64,000 nt of DNA from Oceanisphaera profunda (GCF_002157895.1 NZ_CP021377.1:124001-188000); one strand, 5' to 3'. Shown: positions 27,203-36,233, numbered from the stretch's first letter. Notes: generated by a model from the letters alone, not told the origin. Numbers and translations: made by a program.

Positions 27203-27916
27203 TTACAACTGGCCAATAATGCCCTGCCCCAGCGTTAAGGCGCTTACGATTAACAAGCTTGCAACGGCCAATACCGGCGCCGAAGTAGCTTCTTTTCTAA
27301 ATACTGGCCACAGCCACACTAAGGCGCTCAATAACACCACTCCACACAATTGGCCAAAGGGCAGAATTAATGCGTCTAACGTAACTGGGTCACTCTCGCC
27401 TGCTGTTTGCACTAACAACACCAAAATCATACCTAGGGCACAACTGACTCCCACTACCGGTAGGATCAGATTAAAGGCCTGCAATCGATGTTTAGCACGC
27501 ACCATGATCAGATGCGCAAACACACAACCGCCGGCACCCAACATAAAAATAGCGGCGGGCCCGACGCGAAACAGCAGCCACACACCTAAGCCCCCAGCCA
27601 ACACTAATGCCGGTAATTGCCACTGCAGGCTTAAACTGCGTTTGCCCGCCAGACGCGCCTGATACACCAATACGCCTATTCCTAAGGCCAGCGTTAGTCC
27701 GCCCCACCACAATACCAATACTGGCACCCGCGCTTCTACCGCCAACATTAAGCTTAAGCCCAGCACGGCCCACACCGACATTAAGCCATCGCTGATGCGT
27801 CGGCGTTGGCCCGGACACAAGTCGCCTTTTAATAATACCAAGAGTAAAACGGCCAAAGCGCCGATTGCGGTGAGCGCCAAAGGCGCAAACAAGCGCGCGG
27901 CCAAATGATCTGTCAT
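27203..27916 (-). CDS. Integral membrane protein of unknown function beside ybjD
   Basis: The 237-residue protein is almost entirely hydrophobic, with about seven predicted helices and a short charged loop GDLCPGQRRRISDGL near residue 32. No family is recognised with confidence. Its start lies only 23 bp after the ybjD stop on the same strand, so the two genes are very likely one transcript, which suggests a related role. Confidence 0.75.
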   Translation of the reverse strand: MTDHLAARLFAPLALTAIGALAVLLLVLLKGDLCPGQRRRISDGLMSVWAVLGLSLMLAVEARVPVLVLWWGGLTLALGIGVLVYQARLAGKRSLSLQWQLPALVLAGGLGVWLLFRVGPAAIFMLGAGGCVFAHLIMVRAKHRLQAFNLILPVVGVSCALGMILVLLVQTAGESDPVTLDALILPFGQLCGVVLLSALVWLWPVFRKEATSAPVLAVASLLIVSALTLGQGIIGQL

Positions 27917-27939
27917 GTGTTCTCCAAAAAAATATTTTA

Positions 27940-29574
27940 TTAACGCTGACGACGGGCGTTGGCAATCATGCGGGCAAACATGCGTCTAATTTCAACCGGC
28001 ACCTTATGCGCGCCTTGTAACTCTATGGCTTCTACCACAGATAACGCCATGCCAGGCTTGGTGCGCCGACTCAGGGCACGCTCAATAATACGACTGACGG
28101 GAGTGTGTTTATCGTAAATTTGCGCTTCTTGGCGAAAAATAGGCTCCAAGCCGTTTTTAAATAAGTAATGCTCAATGTCGATACTCGGCAACACGGTTAA
28201 GCGGTCTTCTTCACGATCACCGCGTAACTGACTGCGCACCCCTTGGGCATATTTTTGCCCTGCTTCGTCGCCATCAGTTAACAAGTGCCAGCCAATACCA
28301 AAATCTCGCGCTACTTTAATCAGCGGGCTGTGGCCACATTGGGCAAATTCAATAATACGAATGCCTTCTGCCGGCAGTACATAACCACAAATGCGCGCTA
28401 ACTCATTGAGCAGCCAAATTTCAGTTTCCCCTTCCACCAATAACCAATAGCGGGCAAAGAGTGACATAGGTCGGTTAATGCGCACATGAAAAGCAATACG
28501 GCGCATATCTTCGCCATTGTACTTTTCATTGCCAATTTGAAAACTCTTGGTTTCGTCTTTGTAGCGCACCAAGCGGCGTAAATGATGCAGCGGAAACGCC
28601 GATAATAAATCACCCGAGTTGGTGGTCACCAATTTTTGGCCGGGAAAACGATCCAAGATACCCCAAGTCGCGGCCAGTACCGTAGGGTGCAGTCGGCTTT
28701 CTGGGTCTTCAATTAACAACAAGGGCCGCGCGCCGTCTTCAATGGGCCGACCACCGCGCGCTTGCAATATGGTATGGGCCACCGCCGTCAACGCCAATGA
28801 TAACTCGCTGTTTTCACCTTTCGACTGCCAGCTGTTGAACTTGCCTAACTGGCTGAGCGTGACTGGGTGAATGGCAATATCTCGGGCACGACGCGGCGCG
28901 CGGCTGGTGGCCCCTTGGGCCGTAAAGTAATGCTCTAATAATTGACGAACCGCATCTAAACCGGCCTTAATGTCGGCTTGGGTAAACTCATCTTCATCCT
29001 CATCTTCCACCGCTAACTGCGCACTGAGCTGAGTTAATAACTGCTCATAATCACCATTTAAGTTCACTATCGGCAAGTCTTGCGGCGTGCCCCGTGAGTC
29101 TCGCAAGCGAAACACCGGATTCATTTCAATTAACTGGTGCACTATTTGCTCTGTTTCTTCGCAGAGCAGCTCGCCGCCGACGCCATTCATAAAACTGTGA
29201 TCGCTGACCACACCCGCTTCGGTGCGCCGCGCACCAGCCCGATAATGAATACGATGAAAGCCGTCTTTATGTTTAACCCACGCCGGTGCCAATCTGGCCA
29301 AACGTAATGAGTGCTCACTGATACCGGGCCTATGCTCGCGATATGTCAGTGTGATGGAGAGCTCAGTGACCGGCTCATCAGACTCGGAGCGATAAAAATC
29401 ATCCTCCACAAACTGATAACAGCAGCCGCCTTGGCCCATTAGTCGCCATAAAGCGCGAAATAAACTGGTTTTCCCCCAGGCATTTTCGCCCATCAGTGCC
29501 GTGCTTTGATTCAGAGTGAGCGACAACTGATTGAGACCCATGAAATTGCGGATCTGGATATGCTCAAGAAACAT
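27940..29574 (-). CDS. ybjD: OLD-family ATP-dependent nuclease YbjD
   Basis: The 544-residue protein has an N-terminal ABC-type ATPase (Walker A GENAWGKTS near residue 29; Walker B-like LLLIEDPESRLHP near 285). A C-terminal TOPRIM domain follows (LLVEGETEIWLL near 372, then TDGDEAGQ). This is the OLD nuclease layout, matching E. coli YbjD in length. OLD proteins act on DNA ends or in phage defence (P2 Old, Gabija GajA), but YbjD is core in many gammaproteobacteria and no UvrD-like partner is adjacent. It is probably cotranscribed with the downstream membrane protein. Confidence 0.9.
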   Translation of the reverse strand: MFLEHIQIRNFMGLNQLSLTLNQSTALMGENAWGKTSLFRALWRLMGQGGCCYQFVEDDFYRSESDEPVTELSITLTYREHRPGISEHSLRLARLAPAWVKHKDGFHRIHYRAGARRTEAGVVSDHSFMNGVGGELLCEETEQIVHQLIEMNPVFRLRDSRGTPQDLPIVNLNGDYEQLLTQLSAQLAVEDEDEDEFTQADIKAGLDAVRQLLEHYFTAQGATSRAPRRARDIAIHPVTLSQLGKFNSWQSKGENSELSLALTAVAHTILQARGGRPIEDGARPLLLIEDPESRLHPTVLAATWGILDRFPGQKLVTTNSGDLLSAFPLHHLRRLVRYKDETKSFQIGNEKYNGEDMRRIAFHVRINRPMSLFARYWLLVEGETEIWLLNELARICGYVLPAEGIRIIEFAQCGHSPLIKVARDFGIGWHLLTDGDEAGQKYAQGVRSQLRGDREEDRLTVLPSIDIEHYLFKNGLEPIFRQEAQIYDKHTPVSRIIERALSRRTKPGMALSVVEAIELQGAHKVPVEIRRMFARMIANARRQR

Positions 29575-29704
29575 AATCGGCCCTTGATGAATGGCTCATG
29601 GCGAGCTCGCCCAACGCCACTGAGGGCGCCTCCTAACACCAAACCCAATGAAAAGGTCGAGCAATGAATGATGATAAAATACGTTTAGTCGTGATGGCGC
29701 ACGG

Positions 29705-29986
29705 TTAGTTACGATAAAGTACTTTGATCAAATGATAGCCAAAGCGGCTCTTTATGGGACCTTGAATAGCTAACTCTGGGCCACTGAACACGGCTTTGTC
29801 GACCGAGCCCACTAAATCGCCCTTCTTAACCTCACCTAAATCGCCGCCCCGTTTACCAGAAGGACAGGTGGAATGCTTTTTTGCCAACTGATGAAAATCG
29901 GCTCCTTTACTCAATTTCAGTTTAAGCGCTTCACATTCGGCTTGAGTATCCACCAATATATGCACCGCACAGGCACGCTTAGCCAT
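29705..29986 (-). CDS. ppiC: Parvulin-type peptidyl-prolyl isomerase PpiC
   Basis: A 93-residue single-domain cytosolic parvulin, the same length as E. coli PpiC. It shows HILV at the first strand, FHQLAKKHSTCPSGKRGGDLGEV, and the closing SRFGYHLIKVLYRN. It speeds cis-trans isomerisation of peptidyl-prolyl bonds. There is no signal peptide or chaperone extension. It is monocistronic between ask and ybjD. Confidence 0.95.
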   Translation of the reverse strand: MAKRACAVHILVDTQAECEALKLKLSKGADFHQLAKKHSTCPSGKRGGDLGEVKKGDLVGSVDKAVFSGPELAIQGPIKSRFGYHLIKVLYRN

Positions 29987-30080
29987 AATTAATCCCAGTC
30001 ATAAAAATATCGCTGCAGTGTGCCAAAAATCACCTAAACAGGGAAGCGTGGCCGTAAGTTGGGCGCGATACGCTTAAACA

Positions 30081-30107
30081 AAAATCCCCCGATAGTCGGG
30101 GGATTTT
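30081..30107 (-). terminator. Terminator at the end of the ectoine operon
   Basis: AAAATCCCCC/GGGGGATTTT stem with a 7-nt loop, 22 bp after the ask stop. The flanking A and T runs make it bidirectional. Confidence 0.92.
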
Positions 30108-30128
30108 TACTCAATGCGACTTGCGCAA

Positions 30129-31565
30129 TTACGCGACGGCGAGGGCCACGGTTTCTGCGTCGGTTTGCACCAACTCATTATGTAACGACACCACAGAGCG
30201 CTCGTAATATTCATCATCGACAATAAACTGCATTTCTACGGCGCGTAATGACTGGTGCACGGCACGTACCGGAACACCGGCTTTATTCAGGGCTGCTACC
30301 GAGCGGGCCAGCAAGCCAGGAATACTCATGTCACTGCCTACAGCGGATACCACAGACACCTTATGGGTGTTAACTTCTGCGTGTTCAAAGCGGCGCTGCA
30401 GCGCGCTCACCAAGGTACGCACGGTTTTACGATTGCCAGAAATATAATAGGTCAGCGTATTGGCGTTCATGTCTTTCGACACTAAGTTCAAGCGCATGCT
30501 ATCTAGCTCGTCGGTAAAACACTCGGCGTAATGGGAAACGCGGCCCACCATATCTTGATCAAACAGCTCAACGGCAAAGATATTACGACGGCCGGCCACC
30601 ATCTCCACACAAGGAGACGGGCTGCGATAATCAGTGGTGATCAAAGTACCTTCGTGATCCGGCTCAAAGGTGTTGCGCACGCGCAATGGAATATCTTGTT
30701 GGCGCAGACCTTTCGCCGCTTGCGGGTGAATCGCTTCCATGCCTAAGTTAGACAGCTGATCGGTCACATCATAGTTAGTGCGCCCAATCGGGATCACTTT
30801 ATCTTCGCCGGCCAAGCGCGGATCGGCACTGCTTAAATGGAATTCTTTATGAATAATGGCTTCACGCGCGCCACTTAATACCGCTAAACGACTAAAGGTC
30901 ATTTCGCTGTAACCTCGGTCAAAGCGGTTCATTAAGCCTTCTTGGCAATGGGCGTAACCGGTAGCGACGGGTAGCTGGGTGGTTAAGTCAAAGCGCGCCA
31001 GTGTCTGGGTTAATACCTCATCAAGCGGCAAGGCTTCGTCACTGCGCCAACCCGTTAAGTCCATTAATACTGCATTTACGCCGCTTTGACGTAAGTACAA
31101 CACCATATTATGCGCACTGTGGGCCTCGCCCATGGCGGCCAATAGCTCACGAATGGTTTGTAATTGCTCCGCTAATTGAAACTGACCAAAGGCGCAGACT
31201 TGGCGCAAATGATGCAAACAATCACGAATGCCGGCGATACGTTCTTGTAAAAAAGAATCGGCTAAGGCGCGCTCTGGCGATAAGCCAAACATATCTTCAT
31301 TAATTTTCGCCATACGATCGAGGACGTTATCAAGCGCTTGCTCCCAAGCACTGTCGTCTTCTGCATCGGCATAAGTGGCATACACACCGGGTGCGCCGGT
31401 GCGTTTACATTCCAGCAAGCCATCGGTCACGCCGCCAAAGGCCGACACCACTAACAGGCGTTGGTAGTACTGCTCTGGAGTACGATTATGCAAAATGATG
31501 TTATCGCGGACCGCTTGATACTCGCTCATGGAGGTACCGCCGATTTTTTCTACTGTGTGTGACAA
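30129..31565 (-). CDS. ask: Aspartate kinase of the ectoine cluster (Ask_Ect)
   Basis: The 478-residue enzyme phosphorylates L-aspartate, the first step toward L-aspartate-beta-semialdehyde, the ectoine precursor. It has the kinase N-terminus VEKIGGTSMSEY, the middle RGYSEMTFSRLA, and two C-terminal ACT-like regions (VSKDMNANTLTYYI and VSAVGSDMSIPG). Its placement at the end of ectABC and its size match the specialised Ask_Ect group, reported as less inhibited by lysine/threonine. The start is TTG at 31565 with AAGGGAA upstream. A 173-bp structured gap separates it from ectC. Confidence 0.93.
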   Translation of the reverse strand: MSHTVEKIGGTSMSEYQAVRDNIILHNRTPEQYYQRLLVVSAFGGVTDGLLECKRTGAPGVYATYADAEDDSAWEQALDNVLDRMAKINEDMFGLSPERALADSFLQERIAGIRDCLHHLRQVCAFGQFQLAEQLQTIRELLAAMGEAHSAHNMVLYLRQSGVNAVLMDLTGWRSDEALPLDEVLTQTLARFDLTTQLPVATGYAHCQEGLMNRFDRGYSEMTFSRLAVLSGAREAIIHKEFHLSSADPRLAGEDKVIPIGRTNYDVTDQLSNLGMEAIHPQAAKGLRQQDIPLRVRNTFEPDHEGTLITTDYRSPSPCVEMVAGRRNIFAVELFDQDMVGRVSHYAECFTDELDSMRLNLVSKDMNANTLTYYISGNRKTVRTLVSALQRRFEHAEVNTHKVSVVSAVGSDMSIPGLLARSVAALNKAGVPVRAVHQSLRAVEMQFIVDDEYYERSVVSLHNELVQTDAETVALAVA

Positions 31566-31607
31566 GTTATTCCCTTAATGTTTATTAATCAGGTATTCAC
31601 TGTGTTC

Positions 31608-31705
31608 GCACATTTTCATTGGGCTTGGGGTTTGGCGCCTAGATGTAATGTACCTTAACGCACCCTGCCCAGTGAAAATGTTCGTAAACGGGGGCTAGCC
31701 CCCGT
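31608..31705. promoter_or_regulatory. Structured ectC-ask intercistronic region
   Basis: CATTTTCATTGGGC near 31611-31624 pairs with GCCCAGTGAAAATG at 31667-31680 (one G-T pair), and an 18-bp perfect palindrome ACGGGGGCTAGCCCCCGT follows at 31688-31705. No T-run follows on the minus strand, so it is more likely an mRNA processing/stability or attenuation element than a full terminator. Confidence 0.5.
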
Positions 31706-31738
31706 ATCCAGCAAGTATTAGGTTACTGAAATTGCAAA

Positions 31739-32134
31739 TTACTCGGTGTCGACTGCGTATACGCCGTCGGCGTCGTGCACTTCTTTACCGCTTAGTGGCG
31801 GGTTAAATACACACGCCAGCTTCATATCTTCACTGCCACCACGTAACAAGTGATTGTCGTGCTTGTCCAAGATATACAAGGTGCCAGGCTTAATGGGGTA
31901 AATTTTACCATCGGCTAAATCTTCAATTTCACCGTCACCACTCATGCAATACACAGACTCTAAGTGGTTCTGATAATGAATATGGGTTTCGGTATTGGCA
32001 TAAATAGTGGTGATGTGAAAAGAAAAGCCCATGTTGTCGTCTTTCAACAACATACGGGTGCTTTCCCAAGTCCCAGTTTCTGCTTTCACACAACGCTCAG
32101 TTTGCTCACATTCAGCTAAGGTACGTACTATCAT
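31739..32134 (-). CDS. ectC: Ectoine synthase EctC
   Basis: A 131-residue cupin enzyme that cyclises N-gamma-acetyl-L-2,4-diaminobutyrate to ectoine. It begins [16 protein letters not shown] and shows [28 protein letters not shown] (cupin metal ligand region is HYQNHLE) and [22 protein letters not shown] at 32134 is chosen because EctC proteins begin MIVR and AAGGAAAG lies just upstream; an upstream in-frame start at 32221 lacks support. It lies 119 bp downstream of ectB. Confidence 0.96.
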   Translation of the reverse strand: MIVRTLAECEQTERCVKAETGTWESTRMLLKDDNMGFSFHITTIYANTETHIHYQNHLESVYCMSGDGEIEDLADGKIYPIKPGTLYILDKHDNHLLRGGSEDMKLACVFNPPLSGKEVHDADGVYAVDTE

Positions 32135-32253
32135 GCTCTTTCCTTTCTTTAATACTGTATTCAGTGCGGCGTGACGACTTGGCACACCACACTCACTTAA
32201 TTGATAACTGCCTACCGACAATATTTACGTGTTCGGTGGGTTAAGTATTGATG

Positions 32254-33528
32254 TTATGACGCTTTACGTAAGCGCTCAGCGTCGGTCTCAGCTGCCGCTT
32301 CTTCTAACCAATCTAGGCCTTGGTTTAATTCAGCCTCAGTAATGATGAGCGGGCACAAACACTTGACGACTTCACCATCTGGGCCGGCAGTTTCAATCAC
32401 CAGACCACGCTCAAAACATTTACCGGTAATGATGCTGGCAATGTCGCCATCGTAACAGGCCATACCTTGCATCATGCCGCGGCCTTTAACCTTGATAAAC
32501 AGCTTAGGAAAGCGGTCTACCATGGCTTGCATACGTTGATTCAGCAATTCACCTTTCTTGCGCACTTCTGCGGCAAAGGTGTCGTCTTTCCAGAATAATT
32601 CCAGAGCCTTACGTGCGGTAACGAAGGCGTGGTTGTTACCACGGAAAGTACCGTTATGCTCACCTGGCTCCCACTGATCCAGCTCAGGACGCAGTAGCAC
32701 AATGGCAAAAGGTAAGCCCATGCCGCTTAACGACTTAGACAAAGTAATAATGTCGGGCTTAATACCGGCGGGTTCAAAGCTAAAGAAAGTACCGGTACGA
32801 CCACAACCTGCTTGAATATCATCGGCAATCATCAGAATGTCGTGTTCACGACAAATTTTCTCTAAACGCTGCAACCACTTAAAGGAAGAAGCATTCAAGC
32901 CGCCTTCACCTTGGACCACTTCAAATAACACCGCCGCTGGCTTATCTAGGCCACTGGAGTTGTCATTAAGCATGGTTTCAAACAGTAACAAGCTGTCTTC
33001 ACCGGCACCTGGGTAACCGTCGTAGGGTAAACGGCTCACATCGGCCATCGACGTACCGGCACCACCTCTGTGGTGTTGGTTACCAGTAGCGGCCAAGGCA
33101 CCTAAGCTCACGCCGTGGAAACCGTTAGTAAAGGCCACAATATTGCTACGACCGGTCACTTTACGGGCCAGCTTCATGGCAGCTTCTACCGCGTTAGTAC
33201 CGGTTGGGCCGGTAAACTGCGCCACATGATCCATGCCGCGCGGCTTTAAAATAACCTGCTGCAAGCTGGTTAAAAACGCCGCCTTGGCGGTGGTGTGCAT
33301 ATCTAAGCCGTGGGCGATACCGTCTTGCTGAATGTATTCAATCAGCGCTTCTTTTAATTCTGGGTGGTTATGGCCGTAGTTCAGGGTGCCGGCACCGGCG
33401 AGAAAGTCTAAATAGCGCTTGCCAGATTGGTCGTATAACCACACACCTTGTGCCTTATTGAAGGTCACTGGGAAAGAACGGGCATAGGTTTGTACACTTG
33501 ATTCCATTACATCAAAAATATTACTCAC
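32254..33528 (-). CDS. ectB: Diaminobutyrate-2-oxoglutarate transaminase EctB
   Basis: The 424-residue PLP-dependent class III aminotransferase converts aspartate semialdehyde to L-2,4-diaminobutyrate with glutamate as donor. Seen are NALLGTNAVEAAMKLAR-like GPTGTNAVEAAMKLAR, IADDIQAGCGRTGTFFSFE, and the catalytic lysine in ITLSKSLSGMGLP. Length matches EctB. The start is GTG at 33528, with AGGAG five nt upstream; an overlapping ATG is out of frame. It is the second gene of the operon. Confidence 0.96.
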   Translation of the reverse strand: MSNIFDVMESSVQTYARSFPVTFNKAQGVWLYDQSGKRYLDFLAGAGTLNYGHNHPELKEALIEYIQQDGIAHGLDMHTTAKAAFLTSLQQVILKPRGMDHVAQFTGPTGTNAVEAAMKLARKVTGRSNIVAFTNGFHGVSLGALAATGNQHHRGGAGTSMADVSRLPYDGYPGAGEDSLLLFETMLNDNSSGLDKPAAVLFEVVQGEGGLNASSFKWLQRLEKICREHDILMIADDIQAGCGRTGTFFSFEPAGIKPDIITLSKSLSGMGLPFAIVLLRPELDQWEPGEHNGTFRGNNHAFVTARKALELFWKDDTFAAEVRKKGELLNQRMQAMVDRFPKLFIKVKGRGMMQGMACYDGDIASIITGKCFERGLVIETAGPDGEVVKCLCPLIITEAELNQGLDWLEEAAAETDAERLRKAS

Positions 33529-33619
33529 ATGGACTCCTTAAAGTCTGAGTGCAAATCAAAAACAAAAGATAATTTTGCGATCAACAAGATGAATTAGCAT
33601 TGCTGTCAGTCACGGGCTG

Positions 33620-34153
33620 TTAGCCAAGCGTGATGCGAAATAAGATTTCGCTGCTGCTATCACCATTAAAATGGCGCTGCTGATCAAAGAGAAGGTGGCG
33701 GGTGCCTGAGTCTGTCGCTTGACTACGCGCAAAGCTTTCAAACAAACCCCAAGAGGCAGCATTATCCGCAGTAATCGTGGTTTCTAGATGGGTGACGCCA
33801 GCGCAGGCATCAGATGCTAATAGGTTAGTTAGCAAAGTGCGGGCTAACCCCTCACCACGTGCGCGTTTATCTATGGCTACTTGCCAAACAAACAAAGTGT
33901 TTGGTTCAGCAGGTTTGCGGTAGGCAGAGATAAACCCCAGTAGTGAGTTATCTTCCTGGTCTTCGGCCAGCATGCAAGTGTCGGCAAAATGCAGGCATTG
34001 CAGAAGATTACAATAGGTAGAGTTAGTGTCGAGTGGCTTACAACGGTCAATCAAACGGTTGACGTGATAACCGTCGGTTGACTGGGGGTGACGCAACAAT
34101 ATTTGCAGGTCAATGGTTGTGTCCGCTTCTAAGTCTGAATGGGTAGTAATCAT
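33620..34153 (-). CDS. ectA: L-2,4-diaminobutyrate N-gamma-acetyltransferase EctA
   Basis: A 177-residue GNAT enzyme that acetylates diaminobutyrate with acetyl-CoA, the second ectoine-specific step. Family features are LRHPQSTDGYHVNRLIDRC near the start, NTLFVWQVAIDKRARGEGLA (the acetyl-CoA binding strand and loop) and HLETTITADNAASWGLFESFAR. AGGA lies about 7 nt before the ATG. It is the first gene of ectABC-ask. No ectD (hydroxylase) or ectR is in this window. Confidence 0.96.
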   Translation of the reverse strand: MITTHSDLEADTTIDLQILLRHPQSTDGYHVNRLIDRCKPLDTNSTYCNLLQCLHFADTCMLAEDQEDNSLLGFISAYRKPAEPNTLFVWQVAIDKRARGEGLARTLLTNLLASDACAGVTHLETTITADNAASWGLFESFARSQATDSGTRHLLFDQQRHFNGDSSSEILFRITLG

Positions 34154-34464
34154 TTATAGTCCTAAACTTATTTAGTTAGTGGGCTAAGCAAAAATGCTCC
34201 ACTAACCTAACAAAACATCAGTCAATTGCAAGCATAACTCGCATTTTTTAATTAGGGCTGCATGCATTTTCGCAATCGATAATGAATGATTTATTAAGGA
34301 TTACTCTGATATTTATCCCCTAATAAACGGCTAAAAAAACGATTTTGTGAGTCCCGCGCAACCCTGCTCATGCCAGCTCAGAGCAGGTCTCAACAGAGCT
34401 GCTACTATCAAAGCAGTGGTAACAAAGTGTTGCCACCTCGTCAGACTAATATCGGATAGAGATT
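34154..34464. promoter_or_regulatory. Divergent ectA-csp control region
   Basis: This 311-bp region must hold the promoters of the ectoine operon (minus) and of the cold-shock gene (plus). It contains a 12-13 bp imperfect dyad at 34172-34210 on the ect side, a hairpin CCTGCTC/GAGCAGG at 34363-34387, and a hairpin GTGGTAACA/TGTTGCCAC at 34416-34436 in the likely csp leader. Exact promoter boxes could not be settled by eye. Confidence 0.55.
34172..34210. promoter_or_regulatory. Dyad upstream of ectA, candidate operator or leader hairpin
   Basis: TTAGTTAGTGGG at 34172-34183 pairs with TCCACTAACCTAA at 34198-34210 around GCTAAGCAAAAATGC-type sequence, 19-57 bp upstream of the ectA start. It could bind a MarR-type regulator such as EctR/CosR, or fold in the leader mRNA. 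The regulator identity is inference. Confidence 0.4.
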
Positions 34465-34674
34465 ATGAGCGCAAAAGAGACAGGTACTGTGAAGTGGTTC
34501 AACGAAGAAAAAGGCTTTGGATTCATCACACGTGAATCTGGGCCGGATCTTTTTGTCCATTTTTCTTCCATACAAGGGGATGGTTTTAAAACCCTACCAG
34601 AAGGCCAAGCCGTCACATTTATTGTGACTCAAGGTAAAAAAGGACCTCAAGCCGAAGAGGTAGAGCTGGCTTGA
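34465..34674 (+). CDS. Cold-shock domain protein (CspA family)
   Basis: The 69-residue protein is one cold-shock OB fold with both RNA-binding motifs: RNP1 (KGFGFIT) and RNP2 (LFVHFSSI). It begins [20 protein letters not shown]. Such proteins melt mRNA secondary structure, and some are cold-induced. A long potential leader with two hairpins precedes it. It is monocistronic with a strong terminator. Confidence 0.94.
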   Translation: MSAKETGTVKWFNEEKGFGFITRESGPDLFVHFSSIQGDGFKTLPEGQAVTFIVTQGKKGPQAEEVELA

Positions 34675-34680
34675 TTAACG

Positions 34681-34710
34681 GTTAGGGCGCCGTGCAAGCG
34701 GCGCCCTAAC
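34681..34710 (+). terminator. Terminator after the cold-shock gene
   Basis: GTTAGGGCGCCG/CGGCGCCCTAAC forms a 12-bp perfect stem with a 6-nt loop, 6 bp after the stop. The following ATTATTT is only a weak T-run. Confidence 0.85.
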
Positions 34711-34787
34711 ATTATTTGAACAGGAAGCATCCTAGGGTTACCCTCAGTCATCGCAATAGCACGCTTCATTCTCTGACTAGGTACCTC

Positions 34788-35672
34788 ATGATAAAATTTT
34801 TCCTCTCTTGTTGTTTTTTACTCTTCTCACTGCCGCTACTCGCCCAAGACCCGCCCGGAGAACCCGACTCAACCGCCGAGGCTGAAGTGCGCACCAGACT
34901 CACGCCTTTTATGGAGCGTTATATGCTTGACGAGCTCAAAGCGCTGCGCACCGAAATGGCAAATTTTCAGGTTAAAGTCACCGACGACATCGTACAAAAA
35001 GAACTTAACGTCGCCGATAAAGCGATAAGTTACGCAAACGTGACGGTTACTTACTTCTTTTACCTATTGGCAGGTGCAGCTTCGGTACTGGCCATAGTGG
35101 GCTGGCAATCGTTAAGGGAGCTAAAGAAAACTGCGCGCGATTACGCAGAAACTGAGATGCGAAAGATCACCAATACCTATGAACATAAACTCAAACAGAT
35201 AGAGCGTGAGCTACAACGAAAAACCAAGGTGATCGCGGAAAACTACCGAGAAATTGAACGCTTTCAAGAAATTCATGGCTTGTGGTTACGTGCCAGCCAA
35301 GAACAAAGTCCCCAAGCAAAAATCGATATTTACGATCAAATTCTTGATATCAAACCCGGCGATTTAGATGCCATGACCCATAAAGCCGATGCGGCCTTAA
35401 TGATGAACGAGCGTCAATGGGCACTCAGTTTGTGTAATCGTGTACTGCAAGTGGACCAACAAAACGCCCATGCCTTGTACCAAAGAGCCTGCGCCCACGC
35501 CGGTATGGGTCATGAAGAACAAGCCTTGTCTGATTTAGAACTGGCGGTAAAAAACAACGTACATCTGGGCGATGTGGCGGCGGAAGATGAAGAGTTTGAC
35601 TCATTGCGCCAGCATCCACGCTTTATTGAGCTCACTCACGAGCACACAGACGCCAGTACAACGGACAGTTAA
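34788..35672 (+). CDS. Membrane-anchored coiled-coil and TPR protein
   Basis: The 294-residue protein starts with a signal-like segment (MIKFFLSCCFLLFSLPLLAQ). A likely membrane helix follows near residues 88-112 (YFFYLLAGAASVLAIVGW), then a charged coiled coil (about 115-175) and TPR-like repeats (about 180-275, including LDAMTHKADAALMMNERQWA and AHALYQRACAHAGMG). This suggests a scaffold facing the cytoplasm. No specific family is recognised. ATG at 34788 is chosen because it gives the signal segment directly after AGGTAC. Confidence 0.7.
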   Translation: MIKFFLSCCFLLFSLPLLAQDPPGEPDSTAEAEVRTRLTPFMERYMLDELKALRTEMANFQVKVTDDIVQKELNVADKAISYANVTVTYFFYLLAGAASVLAIVGWQSLRELKKTARDYAETEMRKITNTYEHKLKQIERELQRKTKVIAENYREIERFQEIHGLWLRASQEQSPQAKIDIYDQILDIKPGDLDAMTHKADAALMMNERQWALSLCNRVLQVDQQNAHALYQRACAHAGMGHEEQALSDLELAVKNNVHLGDVAAEDEEFDSLRQHPRFIELTHEHTDASTTDS

Positions 35673-35829
35673 CAGATGATAACAGGCACCCTAAATGCTC
35701 ATAAAACTTGCCATAATGCTCTACATAAAATATTTTTAACGTGACGTTGAAAATATTGATTTTGCATCCGTATGCTGGGTGCCATACTTTGCGCGAATCA
35801 GAGAGCCTTCAATTAAAGTGAGAAAGAAC

Positions 35830-36165
35830 ATGAGCTTTGAGTCAAACAAGCCATTTCAGGACTTCGCCCATTTCCCTCGCGGTTTACGTCGTTGTGGCGA
35901 ATTTACTGTCGTAGAAGCCCAACTGCTTGAACAAGCCGGCCACGCTATGTTGGCTTTGTACAGTGAGCAAACCGCTCCTAGCAGCAGCGAAGAACAGCGT
36001 TTCGTTGAACAGGTTAAGGAAGGCAGCGCCACCGACAGCAAACATGCCAAGGTGTGGTTAAAGTATTTAAAGGTAATAGGCCCTAAACGCGTACACCGTT
36101 TATGCTCGCCCATGACTTCTGGCGGTGATGATGATTTTGAGCCCGTAGAAGACAGTTCAGAATAA
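35830..36165 (+). CDS. maoP: MaoP / DUF413 family protein
   Basis: A 111-residue protein resembling E. coli MaoP (YifE), which together with the maoS site organises the Ori macrodomain of the chromosome. Shared stretches are FPRGLRRCGEFTVVEAQLLEQAGHA, with the core RGLRRCGEFTVVEAQLLE, and VWLKYLKVIGPKRVHRL. ATG at 35830 is used because the product then aligns with MaoP; a farther in-frame start at 35779 lacks support. No maoS match was searched. It ends in a strong terminator. Confidence 0.85.
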   Translation: MSFESNKPFQDFAHFPRGLRRCGEFTVVEAQLLEQAGHAMLALYSEQTAPSSSEEQRFVEQVKEGSATDSKHAKVWLKYLKVIGPKRVHRLCSPMTSGGDDDFEPVEDSSE

Positions 36166-36208
36166 GTTGTACATTGCGGTCCGTTAAGAGCACCGCCATT
36201 ATTTTGTA

Positions 36209-36233
36209 AAATACCGAGCTTGGCTCGGTATTT
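36209..36233. terminator. Terminator after maoP
   Basis: AAATACCGAG/CTCGGTATTT stem with a 5-nt loop, followed by TTTTT. Confidence 0.92.

Noticed and set aside
27940-29574. YbjD as a Gabija-type phage defence system
   Set aside because: There is no UvrD/GajB-like helicase beside it, and YbjD is a common core gene. Only the membrane partner is unexplained.
30129-34153. Ectoine hydroxylase (ectD) or ectR in the cluster
   Set aside because: Neither gene is present between ask and csp. They may be elsewhere in the genome.
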